In this document: in pieces, positions 1 through 12,944 of the stretch
Layout of the letters: each line of letters opens with the position of its first letter
Position numbering within the stretch: the stretch's first letter is position 1
Assembly (NCBI RefSeq): GCF_002078875.1
Contig: NC_034412.1
Location: 33,914,793 to 33,978,792 of the forward strand
Direction of reading: 5' to 3'
Length of the DNA stretch: 64,000 bases
DNA from: Numida meleagris
Taxonomy: Eukaryota; Chordata; Aves; Galliformes; Numididae
Program-made: the position numbers and the translations under genes
Notes under the pieces: generated by a model
What the model was told of the DNA's origin: nothing
The model's input: the letters and a program-made list of their open reading frames with translations, nothing else
The model's database searches: none

Positions 1-699
1 CTCTAGCAACTAGGGGGACTTCCAGAAGTTGATTGATGCGTTGAGCTCCCATTTATTTTGAGAGCAATTTAACTGGTTAAGTGCTGATAGGAGTGCTCAC
101 TATCCTAGATTCTATTAAATGCAGAAGAAAAAAGGCCATAGAGTTACTTGAAGTCTGAAGATCCGACACATCAGATTCTTTGACTCCATTCTGTTCAAAA
201 CAAGTTCAAACAAAACTGCCCTAAGCTACAGTACAGTAATCGTTAAAACTAAATCTAAGTTAACGTCGAACGCTGATAACTTTCATAGCAGTGTTAGCCA
301 AGAAACGCCCTGATGGGAAGCTGACAGTTTTAACTGTTATTACCATCTTGTTTCTCAGAACCAGTTGAATGCTTTAAAAGTGGAATTTTATATTTCCCAT
401 GTTTCGATATCATACTTATATCTTAGCACAAAAGCATATCTATACACGTGCAGGCAGGTCTGTGCACTTCTGTTTATCTCTTACACTTGTAATGAACCCT
501 TCATTTTAATCTAGGACTTATCAGAAAACATTAACTTGCCAAGACTTCTAATTGAATCATCTATCAGAGATTCCAAAAGAAGCATCATACCAAAGCACAA
601 TATAAATCAGGCCCTTTAATCCCCTGCTTTCTCTGCCACAAGGCTCCCATCATATTTACCTTGGGACTTAGGAAAAAAAGGAAAGAAAAAGGACTTAGA
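1..699. other. Unique AT-rich DNA, no feature seen
   Basis: No repeat family, RNA gene or coding exon is recognised here. The sequence is ordinary AT-rich DNA without long open frames or tandem repeats. Confidence 0.6.
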
Positions 700-1102
700 A
701 ACATAAAATTACAGAATTCTAAGAGTTGGAAGGGACATTTAAAGGTCATCTAGTCCAACTCCCCTGCAATGAACAGGGATATGCACAGCTAAATCAGGTT
801 GCCCAGGGCCTTATCCAGCCTTGCCTTGAAAGTCTCCAGGGATGGCGCATCCACCACTTCCCTGGGCAACCTGTTTCAGTGCCTCACCACCCTCACTGTA
901 AAGGACTTCTCCCTTATATCTAACCCGAATCTACCCTCTTTAAGCTTGAAACCATTTCCCCTTGTTCTATCACAACAGACTGCTCCAGCAGCACCCCGCT
1001 CCCCTCCCCTCCAACACCTCCTTTAGATACTGAAAGGCCGCTATCAGGTCACCTTGGAGCCTTCTCCTCTCCAGGCTGAACAGTACCAGCTCTCTCAGCC
1101 TG
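700..1102 (-). mobile_element. CR1 LINE, 5'-truncated 3' end
   Basis: This is the reverse complement of the 3' end of a CR1 retrotransposon. At the left is the decayed terminal segment, where ATTCTATGATTCTATG-like repeats are worn to 'agaattc'. It is followed by the characteristic 'ctagtccaactcc' segment, the 'gcccagggcc' segment, and then the last part of the reverse-transcriptase ORF. Read on the minus strand that part corresponds to the conserved C-terminal region (leucine/arginine-rich, then V-x-R-H-W-type positions). The copy ends near 1102, so almost all of the roughly 4.5-kb element is missing, which is the normal CR1 fate. It belongs to the same subfamily as the copy at 39985, which shares the same 3' untranslated region and coding tail with many substitutions. 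It encodes nothing functional. Confidence 0.92.
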
Positions 1103-2646
1103 ACGTCTTACTTAGAAAAGTTTTCAAAGCATTCAGATTCAAACCACCAACAAACAAAAGAAACAGCAAGAGAAGAATTATTGCCAACCTCTGTCACTTC
1201 ATAAAACAATGCTTGCTGCATTTAAATAAAAAATAAATCAAGCCAAACACACATTGTCCTGAATTTGTTTAATAAACAAGTTCAAAAATGGCTCTCAATA
1301 TTGATTCTCTCAGTGTCTGACAACTATACTATGTACATGTCAGTTTATACCTGCCAATAAACAGTAATGATTTAGACAACTTCCTCACATGCAAGACTAT
1401 TTTCAGTTCTTACTCTTAAAAAAAAAGTAGAATTTCTTTTATAGGAACTATAAACAGGTGACATGCTGATTTATTATTCATACATGTGTGAAATGTCTGA
1501 TTACTATTTTTTTCCTAAGAGTAGAGCCATAACAGAAATAAGGTGTAGTATTTAAAATTGTTATTTTAACCTGTTATTTTCATGGGAGTTAAAATGGGTT
1601 AGAAATAAACAGGTTCAGACATTTTGAATTACAAATATTGAATTTTTACTATATGGAAATTTGAATATTTACTCTCTGTGGAAAAGCTTGGCTAATGAGT
1701 TTCCAATAGCCATTTTCTTGCTCTGGAACAAAATCTAAGGCATTTACATAGCTCTTAGTTGTTCTTTATTTAGGCAGACTTGCTGACTTCAGAAGGAACT
1801 TAGCAGTGCAAGATCTGGAAGTAAAAATTGAATGAAGACATTAACATCTGTTCACCTGGAAAGAGTATCTAGATTTTTCTTGGCTTACTTTATACCCCGT
1901 GCTGAATAAAACAGGCAATGGCATAGTTATTCACAGAACATTGTGATATGGATCATTTTGAACAACTCACTAGAGACATTAAGAATAGAGGAGATACCTG
2001 ATTTTCTGAACCATACATTGAAATTCTATCTTCAAATAGGAGCAGTCAAGCAAAGCTTCAACTGCATAAAATGGGACTACACAAATGCTTCTGGCATACT
2101 TAAATGCCTCTTTGTTATACTGCAGAGACAAACTTAATATAAACTATAAAATGAACCTCATTATACAATGAGGAGTCTCCTACTGAAACCATGTCATGAC
2201 AGTACCTCATAAGCTCTGTGCTGAATGAGCACACTGTTTTTGCCCTCATTTCTCCTGTATTCCTGTAAGACTAAAAATTACCTATTTTGGCCTTGTCTCA
2301 TACCATAGCTTTCACTTTATTTTGGGTTCTCAGGAGCACACTTCGGACTAGAGTTTTACAGAGACATATGGTACAGAAGTTGTGTGAATCCTAGACTAAA
2401 TGCCTATTTACATCAGTTGCCTGTTATGCTAATGCATAATGTATAAATGCATAAATAAAGACTAAATGACTTCTTGTCCTTAATCTGTGTTCTTCAGGAA
2501 AAACCCTTAGCTTTAAATGCTCTGTCCTACTATACTATGGATGCTACAATTTCTTTCTCCTCTCAAATGGGCTTTAGGATGCACTTCTCCAAAAATGATA
2601 GTAACAGAACTCATGATTTTAAATCTCCCAAAAATCATTCCTCATG
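1103..2646. other. Unique AT-rich DNA
   Basis: No transposon, RNA gene or exon is recognised. Several short open frames of 60-64 codons are present with no recognisable domain. The stretch ends where the mariner terminal repeat begins. Confidence 0.6.
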
Positions 2647-3960
2647 TAGGTTGCTCTGAAAGTAATGCCTTCTGCTTATTTACCTGGAAATTAAAGCAGA
2701 TACAAAGAGCACAACAACGCTATTTGATAGAACAAATTCTCAGCTACAAAATACTGTTTTTCAGCATCATCACCATCACTGCTATGGATTTTCACCAGCA
2801 ATGAGCAAGGGTCTGCATGCCATGCTCACAGAAATCTGCACCAACAGAGACAACCCACTGTTTCACAGCTGCTATGACAACATCATTGCTAGGAAAATAT
2901 TGTCCACACAGTTCATCAGCCCAAACAGATAGAAGTCAGAAAGTGCCAAATCCAGACTGTAGGGTAGAGGTGTGGTAGGATGCATTGGCAATGTGCTCCA
3001 CGGTCTTCAAACCGATATGGAACCTGGCATTATGTGCTGCAAGAAAAAGTTTGTTTTCTTTTCTGGCCTGACTCTGAAAGTTCGAGGCTTCAGTTTAGTC
3101 AGCACCACCATGTAGCAGTCAGAGTTGATGGCTTGTCTGGGCTCCAGGAAAGCCAGAAGAATCACTCTGTTAATATCCCAAAAGACAGTGAACAATACTT
3201 CACTTGCTGAGGGATGCATCTTGAACTTTCTCAAAGGGGAATTCATGTGTCACCGTTCTATGGACTGCCATTTTGACTCTGGCTCATAGTGGTGACACTA
3301 TGTCTTGTCACTTGTCCACGAAATGGTCACCTTCAACCTCATATTTGTCCAGTAGGTTCTGACACGCGATGTTGCATGTGGTCTTCTTTCTCCTCTTGTG
3401 TGAGCATTCATAGGATCCCCCTAGTGCAAACCATAATATTGCAAGATTGCCGCCATTGTTTCCAGTGTACTGAAGCTGATATTCAGCTCTGTACACAGTC
3501 CTCTGCTTGCAATCCACCAATTTGCCTGGATGAGCTGATTGAGACCTTCTTCATCTCATGGTGTGACAGCTGTGCATGGTCGTATGGAACGTAGCTTGCC
3601 TTTCACGTCACTGTTACCAGTGCTGGAACACACCATCACTATCTCATTGTACTAACACCCACCTTTTTGTTTCCATAAACATTCAGCAAGCGTTAATGAA
3701 TGTTATTAGGTGCAATCTTTTCCGCATGGAGGAATCAAGTGACACACCTTTGCTTCATATGCACTTCCATGTCAGACACCATTTTGTCAGACTGCCCCTG
3801 TACTGCAATCTGTTACACAGCAATGAAATACTGGCAGGAAGGTTCAGCCTCTACTGCCATACCACCAATATCCGCCTCTGATGTCATGGGCCAACATCAT
3901 AAAACAAGAGGGCATTTCTTCCAGAGCAGTCCACATAGTTTTTGTTTGCTTTACTGTGCA
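2647..3960 (-). mobile_element. Mariner-type DNA transposon, degraded (Galluhop-like)
   Basis: The low-coordinate end carries a mariner-type terminal inverted repeat (about 2649-2670, 'ggttgctctgaaagtaatgc') preceded by TA, the mariner target dinucleotide. Reading on the minus strand from high to low coordinates, the interior gives a mariner transposase in correct order but in several frames. The terminal repeat at the high-coordinate end was not found, so the 5' boundary near 3960 is an estimate. A second partial copy of the same family lies at 29575-29772 and shares about 200 bases inward from the same end, which confirms the 3' terminus. Length is close to the usual 1.3 kb of mariners, so this is probably a near full-length insertion. 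It is dead. The Galluhop assignment comes from memory of chicken repeats and needs a library search. Confidence 0.88.
2900..3560 (-). pseudogene. Mariner transposase remnant, frameshifted
   Basis: Minus-strand translation gives recognisable mariner blocks in order. These are CQNLLDKYEVEGDHFVDK (about 3308-3370), a HHYEPESKWQS block (about 3260-3290), TVFWDINRV (about 3165-3190), the NSDCYMVVLTKLK helix (about 3090-3130), the position of the HDNARxH motif (about 3015-3036) and Y-S-x-D-L-A-x-S-D-F-Y-L-F (about 2926-2966). Mariners use a D,D34D catalytic triad. The TGDE block carrying the first Asp is partly deleted near 3295-3310. A one-base loss near 3033 removes the second Asp codon and shifts the frame. 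The Asp positions of the third block are still present. No intact reading frame remains, so the gene cannot act in trans. The N-terminal helix-turn-helix region above 3560 is too decayed to place. Confidence 0.85.
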
Positions 3961-3989
3961 TTAGAGAATGTTACAATGACATCTGAGAC

Positions 3990-5580
3990 CTTTAAGTAAT
4001 AATTGCTCTTGACTAGCAGAAGCAACCAACTCCGCACATGCAAGCTGAGTACATGAAGAAAGTTGAAAATAAGTTTCTTGATCTCACTGGACTAACAAGT
4101 AGATTTTGAAAGAGGAATTCTATACAAAAGAAGGATAGCAGCTTGAACCCTTGTAGGCAAAAAAAGAGTCTGATTTCTCCATTGGAAGGTCTGAGATATT
4201 TCTGTACCTGCTTTTGTTTATTTATTTGACTAGGTATTTTCATTACATTAAAAGCATAAAGCATTCATAAATACTAATAAAAGCGTTAATACAAAGCAGC
4301 CAAGCAGTGGCCTCCTTTGCAACCAAGAACAACTCTGTTTCTTTTCTCCCCACTCCCACTTTGGTTTCTCGGACATGAGTGTCTTCAGCCGTAAATACTA
4401 CTAATAATAAAAATAAAACACCTAGTAACTGAAAACTTACTGACTAATTTCCATCAGCTTTGTAAAGTATTTGTATTTTATATCATTCTCCTTCCCTTGA
4501 CTCTTACCAGCAAGTCATAGATGATCAATTACTCATTTTCTAAACCATTAATAAAAATCAGGCCTTAAATCTCTGAGAAATCACTAAGCCCTTAAAATGT
4601 CAAAGTTTGACAGCCTGAACTTCCTATGTCAAATGGTAATGAGCACACTTCCATGTCTCCACAGATTTTATAGCACTACTCCTGTGCATTCTTAATCTGA
4701 AATCACTTTCTGCCTGAGGCTAGAACACAGAACGTATCTTTCCAGCAGATGCAGAACCTAGTCGTCATCTAACTTACATTAAATGCCATCTATGTTATAT
4801 TATGTTTGCATGTCTCTCGATGTCAGTTGATAGATATTTAAAAACAGTGTGCCTGGCCTCTTCAATTTAACCAGAAAAACCACCAATAAACAGGAATAAA
4901 AACCAGCAGAATATCCAAGCTGATAATTACTTAGTCTGCTAACAGACTCCATTCTCATATTATAATAATTATCATCTAATACAGTGCTGGGACTATGAAC
5001 TATCCAAACAAAAAAAAAAAGCTGATCGGTCACAGATCAAGGAGAATAGTTCATGAATTTCAGAGCTGTAAGGATGTAATAAAATTCAAGTAATACTCTA
5101 ATGAATTTGAACTAAATCAAATGGGAAGGCATTTGTGAATTTTTTGGATTTAGGAAGAGAATTATAGTACAATTGTGAAAGTGATGTGCAGCAATTCCTG
5201 CAGATATGCCTAGCTATCTCATCAAGCTATCTAACCTTTTTGTTTTTGCCAGTGTGATCAAATATTTTGCATGACAGATTACAAGACTGAGTCAAAACAC
5301 ACAGCAGTGGTAGAGGACTATTGTGTTTGCTATAGTTCATGATTTTTCTGGCTGGGTGATTTTCTAGCTGGGGTTTTTGAAAGAGTCAAAAGATGCAGTC
5401 TCATTACCCACTTTACAGACAGACTTGAGCTCTTCCTGATCATATATGATCACTCTACAGCGGTAGTCATGATCTACTATATATAGGAATAGGAAAATAG
5501 GTCTCAAAGGGAAGCCAAAGACTTTGTAGTCCATCTCTGTAGGTCTCTTAGTGGATTAAATGGTTCCTGGTATAATTTCC
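3990..5580. other. Unique AT-rich DNA
   Basis: No repeat family or gene is recognised. It contains short AT-rich runs such as the TAATAATAAAAATAAAA segment near 4400 and a poly-A run near 5010. Open frames of 77-83 codons show no domain. Confidence 0.55.
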
Positions 5581-5581
5581 C

Positions 5582-5639
5582 ATTTATTTATATCAGTCTT
5601 ATCAGTTATCTTACCAGTTTTATTTATTTATATCAGTCT
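5582..5639 (+). repeat. 18-bp direct repeat abutting a CR1 junction
   Basis: The 18 bases 'atttatttatatcagtct' occur at 5582-5599 and again, without mismatch, at 5622-5639. The second copy runs directly into the CR1 sequence, and its last six bases (CAGTCT) are also the CR1 sequence expected at that point. This may be local slippage or repair at the insertion junction. Confidence 0.85.
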
Positions 5640-6008
5640 GGAGAAGAGGAGGCTCAGGGGAGACCTCATCGCTCTCTATAACTACATGAAGGGAGGTTGT
5701 AGTGAGCTGGGGGTCGGCCTCTTCTCTCTTGTAACTAGTGACAGGACAAGGGGGAATGGCTTCAAGCTGTGCCAGGGGAGAGTTAGACTGGACATTAGGA
5801 AATACTACTTTTCTGAAAGAGTGGTCAGGCACTGGAACGGGCTGCCCAGGGAGGTGGTTGAGTCACCGTCCCTGGAGGTGTTCAAGAAACGTTTAGATAT
5901 AGCGTTGGGAGACATGGTTTAGTGGGGTTGTTGGTGGTAGGTGGATGGTTGGACTAGGTGATCTTGTAGGTCTTTTCCAACCTAGCTAATTCTATGATTC
6001 TATGATTT
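5634..6008 (+). mobile_element. Young CR1 LINE, 3' end
   Basis: This is a 5'-truncated CR1 in forward orientation. It encodes the last part of the CR1 reverse-transcriptase ORF, with a C-terminal block that includes [20 protein letters not shown] and ends D-M-V-stop near 5922. A short 3' untranslated region follows, finishing in the tandem ATTCTATG octamers that CR1 uses instead of a poly-A tail (about 5990-6007). Compared by eye with the copy at 37993 it differs at about eight positions over roughly 375 bases, mostly C-to-T or G-to-A changes. The two therefore belong to the same, rather recent subfamily. The open frame is uninterrupted but covers only about 95 residues of the protein, so it has no activity of its own. 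Confidence 0.95.
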
Positions 6009-8565
6009 GTGGAATCTACATGAAAGGAATCCAGTAAGCAGCATGACTGGGTTTTTTTCTTGTTAATTTGTTGGTTTTGATTTTATTTTCTAAAAGCATC
6101 AAATCCTTCCAGCTAATAAAATCCATAACTGATTCTCAGGGCTCTCACAGTATCACCAACTTTTTTTTTTTTTTTTTACCAACTTACCAAAATAAATTTG
6201 GAATTATCTTCCTTCTCCCAGCTCAGGTGAAACTCTGCCACTTCAACACTAAAGCAAGGTAATAGTGCTTTTCTTCTCTGAACATAAGAAAACAAGTCAG
6301 CCCTGTTCAGTTCATCATCAAAATGGACAATGTTCTCCAACACCAAAAGGATGCAAGATTTCTCTAGAAGTAGCAACGCTGTGTTCACCATACCAGGTGG
6401 GCTGTTTGTCTTTGCACAGTACATAGTATTACATGTTCTGACTTCAGCCTATTACAAACCTTAGCATAAATAAATAAAACTATTGCTTGTTCTAAGTTCA
6501 TGCATTGCCTGCTTCTGCATGGATCTAGAAAAGTGCTTTTGTCCTGCTTCCATTCATTTCTGGAATTTCTCAAGTTCAATCTAATTCATTTCTTGGTAGT
6601 CATCTCACAGTCCACCATTTTTTTGTCACTATGGAAAGTAGTACTCTCCAACAAACACCAGAATAGCTATTTCACTTTAATATGGAAAGTTGGTTACATC
6701 CAGAACCTTTAACAAGGTAAATACAGTGCATAAGCAGTGCAATTTGGCTAAGATTTCAATGCTGGCATAAAACTGCCACTGGGATGACAACAGGAATGTC
6801 TGCTACTTAGAGACCAATTCCTGTATCACACTGGATTTGTGAACTACTAATGCATTATCAAGTTATTAATTGGACAACAGCAAAAGTAGTATTTAAAACA
6901 CTTCTCAGATCCTTGGATATCCCTTGTGGGTGGCTGAACTGGGAACTTAAAGAGGGAGATGCAATAGGTTGCACTTCTTTCTTCTATTACTTGCCTTTTT
7001 TCTCATCTTTGAGATGAGGAGAGAGAGGAGGAAGTAATTTCTGCTTGTTCGACTTCTTCCTATTCCATCCTCTCATGGTGTACCTGCTTTAAAATAAGTG
7101 TTTCTTGTGGGGAACTTTTGAAAACCACTCTTTCACAGTCCATTATCCTCTCAGGTTTTGCAACAGCTCAGTTAGTTGTTCACGTGTACCAGAAGGGCTG
7201 GCCCCCCATATTTCTTGTGATACATTCTACATATCTGTAGCCTTGCTGAAGTCTGGAATTGAGAGTCCACACGACTGGACTCTAAAGGTTTATCAACATT
7301 TCCTTCCTTCCAATCTCTGCCCTTTTGGCACTATATGTAACTACAGGCGAAGTATAAAGTCAAACTCTAATTTGGATATGTCTCAGAGTGTACAATGATA
7401 AAACTAGTATTTTATGCTGTACAGGGTGCCTGATGTTTCCCCCATATTGAATATACCTTGGTGTTTAGAAGTATGCAAGAGAATTGACTATTTATCTTAG
7501 TGACCCTAGGAAATTTGAACTTCTCACCTCATCAGGGTGCTGCTCAACGAACTGCCTAGATTTCAAGAATACTCTAACAAGTACTCAAATATTTGTGCAT
7601 TCATTTATGCCATGTTTTCCAAACTATTTAGTAAAATATCTCATATAAGAATCTAAGTGTTACTATTATTAAAAAGAACATATTCTATTGGATTGATTTT
7701 TGCCCCAAATTGTGATACATTACTGTTCTGCTACAGGAATTGCAATTTGGAAAATATACCATACAGAGTAATTTGTTTTCAGCATTGGGCAGAGACACAT
7801 TTTCAGTGCCAAATGACTTTTGACATTTAATTTGAAACCCAAGATACCTGAAAGTTAACTATCCAGGAGTAATAATGATAGAGCACCAGAGCATTCAATT
7901 TCCAAGAATGCATTTTTCTGGTCATTTTAAATAAATGGAAATTCATCTTATGGCCAGTATCTCATGCTGTGATATTTTATTTTCTTCAGTAAGCTATTCA
8001 GTCTGTTCAAGGTTTGAGTTTGGATTGAATCCTCTTTGCATTCTCCTACAAACTGGGCTTTTTCTTTTGTTTAATAGAGACTAAAATATTAAGAGATTTA
8101 GATAGATGTTTCAAATACCTGAATATTCTTTCAGCAATGGACAGAGTCTTCCAAACACAACTTGTCACAAAATGTCTCAAACTGGAACAATTTGTGAACT
8201 GGCGCAGAACGTAATTTGCTTCAGGAGAAGCTTTAGTTAAAAAAAAATATTGTGCTCAAGTTTTATTTCATACCTTAGCTCACCATTATTCTAGGAGTAC
8301 AAAGGTCCAAAATATTCACTGGTTTTTTTGAAACGTGTTGCAACTCAAACAGAACAAGCTATTTAGTTCATTTAAAATTAGATACTCTGTTTGTATTTTA
8401 TGCTGACCCAAAGTCTACAATATTTGTGGTTCCTTATATAAACAATTGTCCAAGAATTGAGAGCTGAAGCAGGACTAATGATGAATTAAGACACTTTGCC
8501 AGTGAAGACTGTAAGACTCTTACTGATGTGGTGAAGCACTTGAGAGTTGTTTTCAGAACAAGATT
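6009..8565. other. Unique AT-rich DNA with a poly-T run
   Basis: No gene or repeat family is recognised. A run of about 16 thymines lies near 6161-6177, flanked on both sides by CCAACTT- or CCAAC-like bases. Open frames up to 97 codons (7105-7398) show no domain. Confidence 0.55.
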
Positions 8566-9432
8566 GAGTAGAATAGTTCAGTTGGAAGACACCTAGTCCA
8601 ACCATCTGACCTCTTCAGGGCTAAAAGTTAAAGCATATTACTGAAAGCATTGTGTCCAAATGCCTCTTGAACACTGACAGGCATGGGTCACCAGCCATCT
8701 CTCTAGGCAGCCCATTCCAGTGTTTGACCACTCTCACAATAAAGACATTTTTCCTAATGTCCAACCTGAGCCTCCTCCAGTGCAGTTTTGTGATGTCTTG
8801 TGCTGTTCTCATCCTGTTGTCAGTTCCCAGGAGCAGAGCCTGACATCTGCAGAGAGCAAGGAGGTCACTCCTGAGCCTCCTCTTCTGCAGAATGGAGGAC
8901 CAAATGTCCTTAGCCTCTCCTCACAGGATGTGCCCTCCAGCCCTTTTACCAGCTTTGTTGCTATCCTCTGGATGCTTTCAAGGACCTTAACATCATTTTC
9001 ATATTGTGGAGCCCAGAACTGCACACAGTATTCCAAGTGTGCCCACACTTGGTTACTCTGTATTTAATGCATCCCAAAATGTGTTTGGCCCCCTTTGGCT
9101 ACTAGGGCACACTGCTGGCTGATGTTGAGCTGCTGTCACCATCACCACCAGGTCCTTTCCCGCTGAGCTGCTCACTCACTACCCTGCATTTTCCATTGCT
9201 GAACTTCATGTAGTTTCTGCTGGCCCAGAGCTCCCTATCTATCTCAATCCTCCTGCGAGGCCTCTTGTCCCTCCTGGGAGTCAGCATCACCTCCCAGTTT
9301 AGTGCCTTCAGCAAACGTTTTGAGGATAGACATCATTCCTGGATCCAGACAATCAATAAAAATGTTCAACAGGATAGGGCCTAGGACTGAGCCCTAGAGA
9401 ACACCACTACAGACCATCTGCCAGCTAGAAAT
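8566..9432 (-). mobile_element. Older CR1 LINE, 5'-truncated
   Basis: The reverse complement carries a worn CR1 3' end at the left (no intact octamers near 8566). The C-terminal ORF block with L-D-I-R-K and V-K-H-W-N-G-L-P appears at about 8690-8760, the [12 protein letters not shown] block at about 9005-9045, and upstream parts of the reverse transcriptase reach the GVxQGSxLGP-like region near 9400. Several stop codons and frameshifts break the reading frame. The segment that should hold the F-A-D-D catalytic box is deleted or unrecognisable near 9310-9340. The 3' untranslated region and coding sequence differ clearly from the copies at 700, 5634 and 39985, so this is another, older subfamily. 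Confidence 0.9.
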
Positions 9433-12400
9433 TAAGAGTGGCAGAAACGAAGTGAAAATTATTTGAAGGCAGCTTTATATGTGTGTACAGAGATATGACA
9501 TTATACATGCACGCCACTGTAGCAACTCTTAAAGAACTAATTCTACATAAATGTTGAAACTTTCTTAATGACACACTAGGCAACAAATTAGTGTCTCATG
9601 AGAAAAAGCGCATCATTATTTGAGCTACATTAGTACCGAGTTGTGTGGACAGGAGGAAAAAGTTTCTTTGTCTAGGAGAAACTAAATTAAGAAGCTGAGC
9701 ATTTAGAATAAAGGAGAGATGCAAATTACCTACAATGTTTACACGCAAGGCCCTTTATCAGTAAGGGCAATATGTGCTGTTTTAAGAGAAATTTTAATAA
9801 TCATCCCCTTTGAATAATTCTTCTGTCAGTGTTTACTGAGCCAACAAAACAGATGAGATGAATTTTGTGCTTTAGCAGCATAAGCACAATCAATTACAGA
9901 ATGATATCTGTTTGCTGTATCTCACAAATGAGCAGTTCTCAGATCAACACTTATAACACATGGTTATTTTACATGAAATGTGTTGCTCAAGAACATTAGC
10001 CAGCTTAGAATTTCACTGTGCAAAAACATCAACATAACAAGTTTCAAAGGCTTGCTAAGAGAAACTTGGGCTCACTCTGATATGAGCAACAGTCCATTTC
10101 TAAACCAGTCCTCATTATTTTCTCTGCCAACAGTTATTGTTTCAATTACCCTTTGCTTTTTCAGAGTAGTTTTAGTTTGCTTTCTGTTTTGCTTTTTTTG
10201 CTTTTTTAATAAATGGAGAGAAGGCATATAGTGTAACTAACCAAACCACCGACGCATAGGCAAAAGGAAGCAAGTATATGTGTGTTTATGTTAATCTCTT
10301 TAGAGACCAGGATTATTTGGATTAGAAGGAGCAGCCATTCAAACAGAGGCTTTTCCCCCACCCAGAGAAAACTAATAATCTGACTAGAAATCCAAGAGCA
10401 TTAAAAGGAAAGCCAAAACAACCCTCTGCTAACAAAGAACATTTCAACTATGTAAAATCCTTTTCCATGCGGAAAACAAATAATTCTATCAGTCGAGAGC
10501 AAGATTTAAAGTGTGAATAACAAATTAACACATGGCAAATTAGGTCAAATTTTAAATATGCTTCATCCATCCAAAAAAGTTCCCCTGCAAATGAAGTTCT
10601 GAGCAAAAAGAAAATGAAAGAAGATGAAGAAAAGCTAGGAAAAGTCAGAGCTGCAGTGAAACCATTTAAAATACTATCTGTAAAACAATGTATCTGTATG
10701 TCCAAGTCCTCACAGTTTAAAATTGTGGGTATTAAAAGTGTTTTATTAATCAAATTCCAAAGTCTTAAGTCTAACAGAAACAATATAAACAACTTCTAAA
10801 ATAGGCACATTGTAATTACGTTCCCATGTTAAAGCCTACTAACGAAGCGTTGGTGGAAAGAGGGGACTGAATTTAAAAGAGATTTCCATCTCCAACTCAA
10901 AGTCAAATTCAGGTGGGAGTTTTTTGGTTGTTTTCATTTGTTTGTTTACTTCTAAACTGTGTATGTTACCCTCATGATACCCAAGAACCACAACACCTGA
11001 CTCTTGCATTTACTCCCATTCACAGCTCCCTAGTTGGAGGAGCAAGACCACCCAGGGCTCTTCTCCTTCATCAGCAAGCTGTTGGTCCAACTAACTATGG
11101 AAACATAGTCCAAGAGGAGAATTGACAGTCCATTCAAATTGGCAATACACATGGAAGAAAGCAGAAAGTTTATAGTCCCACTATTCTTGACAGTTCTTGA
11201 AAGATTTTTTTATGTTCTAAAGTATAAAATCAAAACATTTAAGCAAAAAACAATTTGGTTTCATGGCAAGTAAGTATTTTCCCTGAAAGCATTTTCCAGC
11301 TAAATAAACATCTGAAACTCTACTTGCCTTTGAAAGCCAGTTCTGATGAACATTTATTACTACTCCTATTTGTACTATTCCTGCCCCTAGTAAAGTCAGT
11401 GCAGTAAAAGAGTGCTCTGAGTTTATTCCATGCTTTAAACACCTACATATTTTCAAGTTACAGTTTTCAGGACCTGACTCCAAAATTTAGAACCAAAAAA
11501 CTGAAGCATAACATAAAATTGGAAATTATGAATAAGGCTAAGATTTCATCAATTGTGACTGATTTTTTGTCATAAAAGGAGAGTGTTCCTTTCCACAGTG
11601 GAGTATCTTTAAGTGCTGCTTAAGCACTTTAATTGCTATTCCCCTCAAAGGTTGAGTAAAACATATATTGCACACACAATTGACCAAAAGACAGTCTCAA
11701 ACACATTTTTTTTCTTGTATGTGATAAGTCTAAATGGATAGCAGGTTGGGGGGTTCTGGAGATTTGTGTGGCTTACTCCGAGTTTGACTAAATACGCATG
11801 TATGTACGTAAAGTGAGGGAAAGAGCCAAAAGCTGAAGATAACTTCAGCAACTTCCTTCCTTACTAAACAATATTTAATTCTCAAGTTCAAACTTATGAT
11901 CACATTAACTTTAACCATAACAAAATTTGGTTTAAACTGAAGAATGGGAACAGTTTCAGGCACAAATATGAACTGGGAAAAACCAAGTTACTACAGTTTA
12001 CTTGAAAATGAATTCCATGTTTCACAGAACCAAAACTCCTGCAAAATAGCTTTCTATACTATCAGCTGATGAAATGACTTCTTGTTGGGCTGATAGAATG
12101 GGGAGAAGAAACTGCTGCTTTTATATAAATTCTAAAGACTTTATGGAGAACAGATAAATGTAATAGCAGGACGACTGTTGAAATACAAGCAGTTAAGTGG
12201 GTCCTATTTATTGCAGACCTAAATCAAGTCAGTGAGAAGTAGCAATAGTGCTATCAGAAACTACCAGAATTAGAAGATTGAAGTATATAAATTAAAAATT
12301 GCAGTAGATTCAAGCATAATTTATTTATTTAAAATCAGAGTTCTGTTCAAATTAATGGCTGTAACACCCAGAGTACTTATCCAGGTAGGGAAATATCCTG

Positions 12401-12944
12401 GTTTTGGCACCACTTTCTGACAAGAAAATAAGCATAAATTATCCAAGACACCTAAACAATCATGCAGAACTATGCTGTGATTAGATATCTAGAAAATAGA
12501 ACTTTCCCATACCATGGAAAATACCAGCACAGCTTATGAATATGGTATTTATTTTCACATAAATGACAGAATACCACTAGAACAGAAGGAAATGGAAACA
12601 TTTTGCTCCTTCTGAGTCTCTTTCAAAGAACTATGAATTTCAAATGCTTTGAAGTATAATTTTTAGTGGATGTAAGTGTATTTCTAACAACAATTTTCTG
12701 TTCTGAATTCTTAATGCATCAACCTCCAAACACCTAAGGACCTAACTGTACACTTCTACAAGCGTCTCAACTCCTAACAAGGAACTAGCCTGAGCTATTG
12801 ATACAATCTGTAGCTGATATACAGTTCAAACAGTTCTCAAAGACATGCAGTGAAAGCACAAGAGGAGACAGCTGCAACATGCAAAGTGGGAAATTCCCAT
12901 TGGGCATGAAGAAAAACTCTTGACTACAATGGTCCCAACTTTAG
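9433..12944. other. Unique AT-rich DNA, possible conserved noncoding part
   Basis: No gene or transposon is recognised. The part at about 9470-9960 is rich in homeodomain-like ATTA cores and holds an octamer-like ATGCAAAT near 9719, a composition often seen in vertebrate enhancers. That is only a compositional impression. The remainder holds short T and A runs and no domain-bearing frame. Confidence 0.45.
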
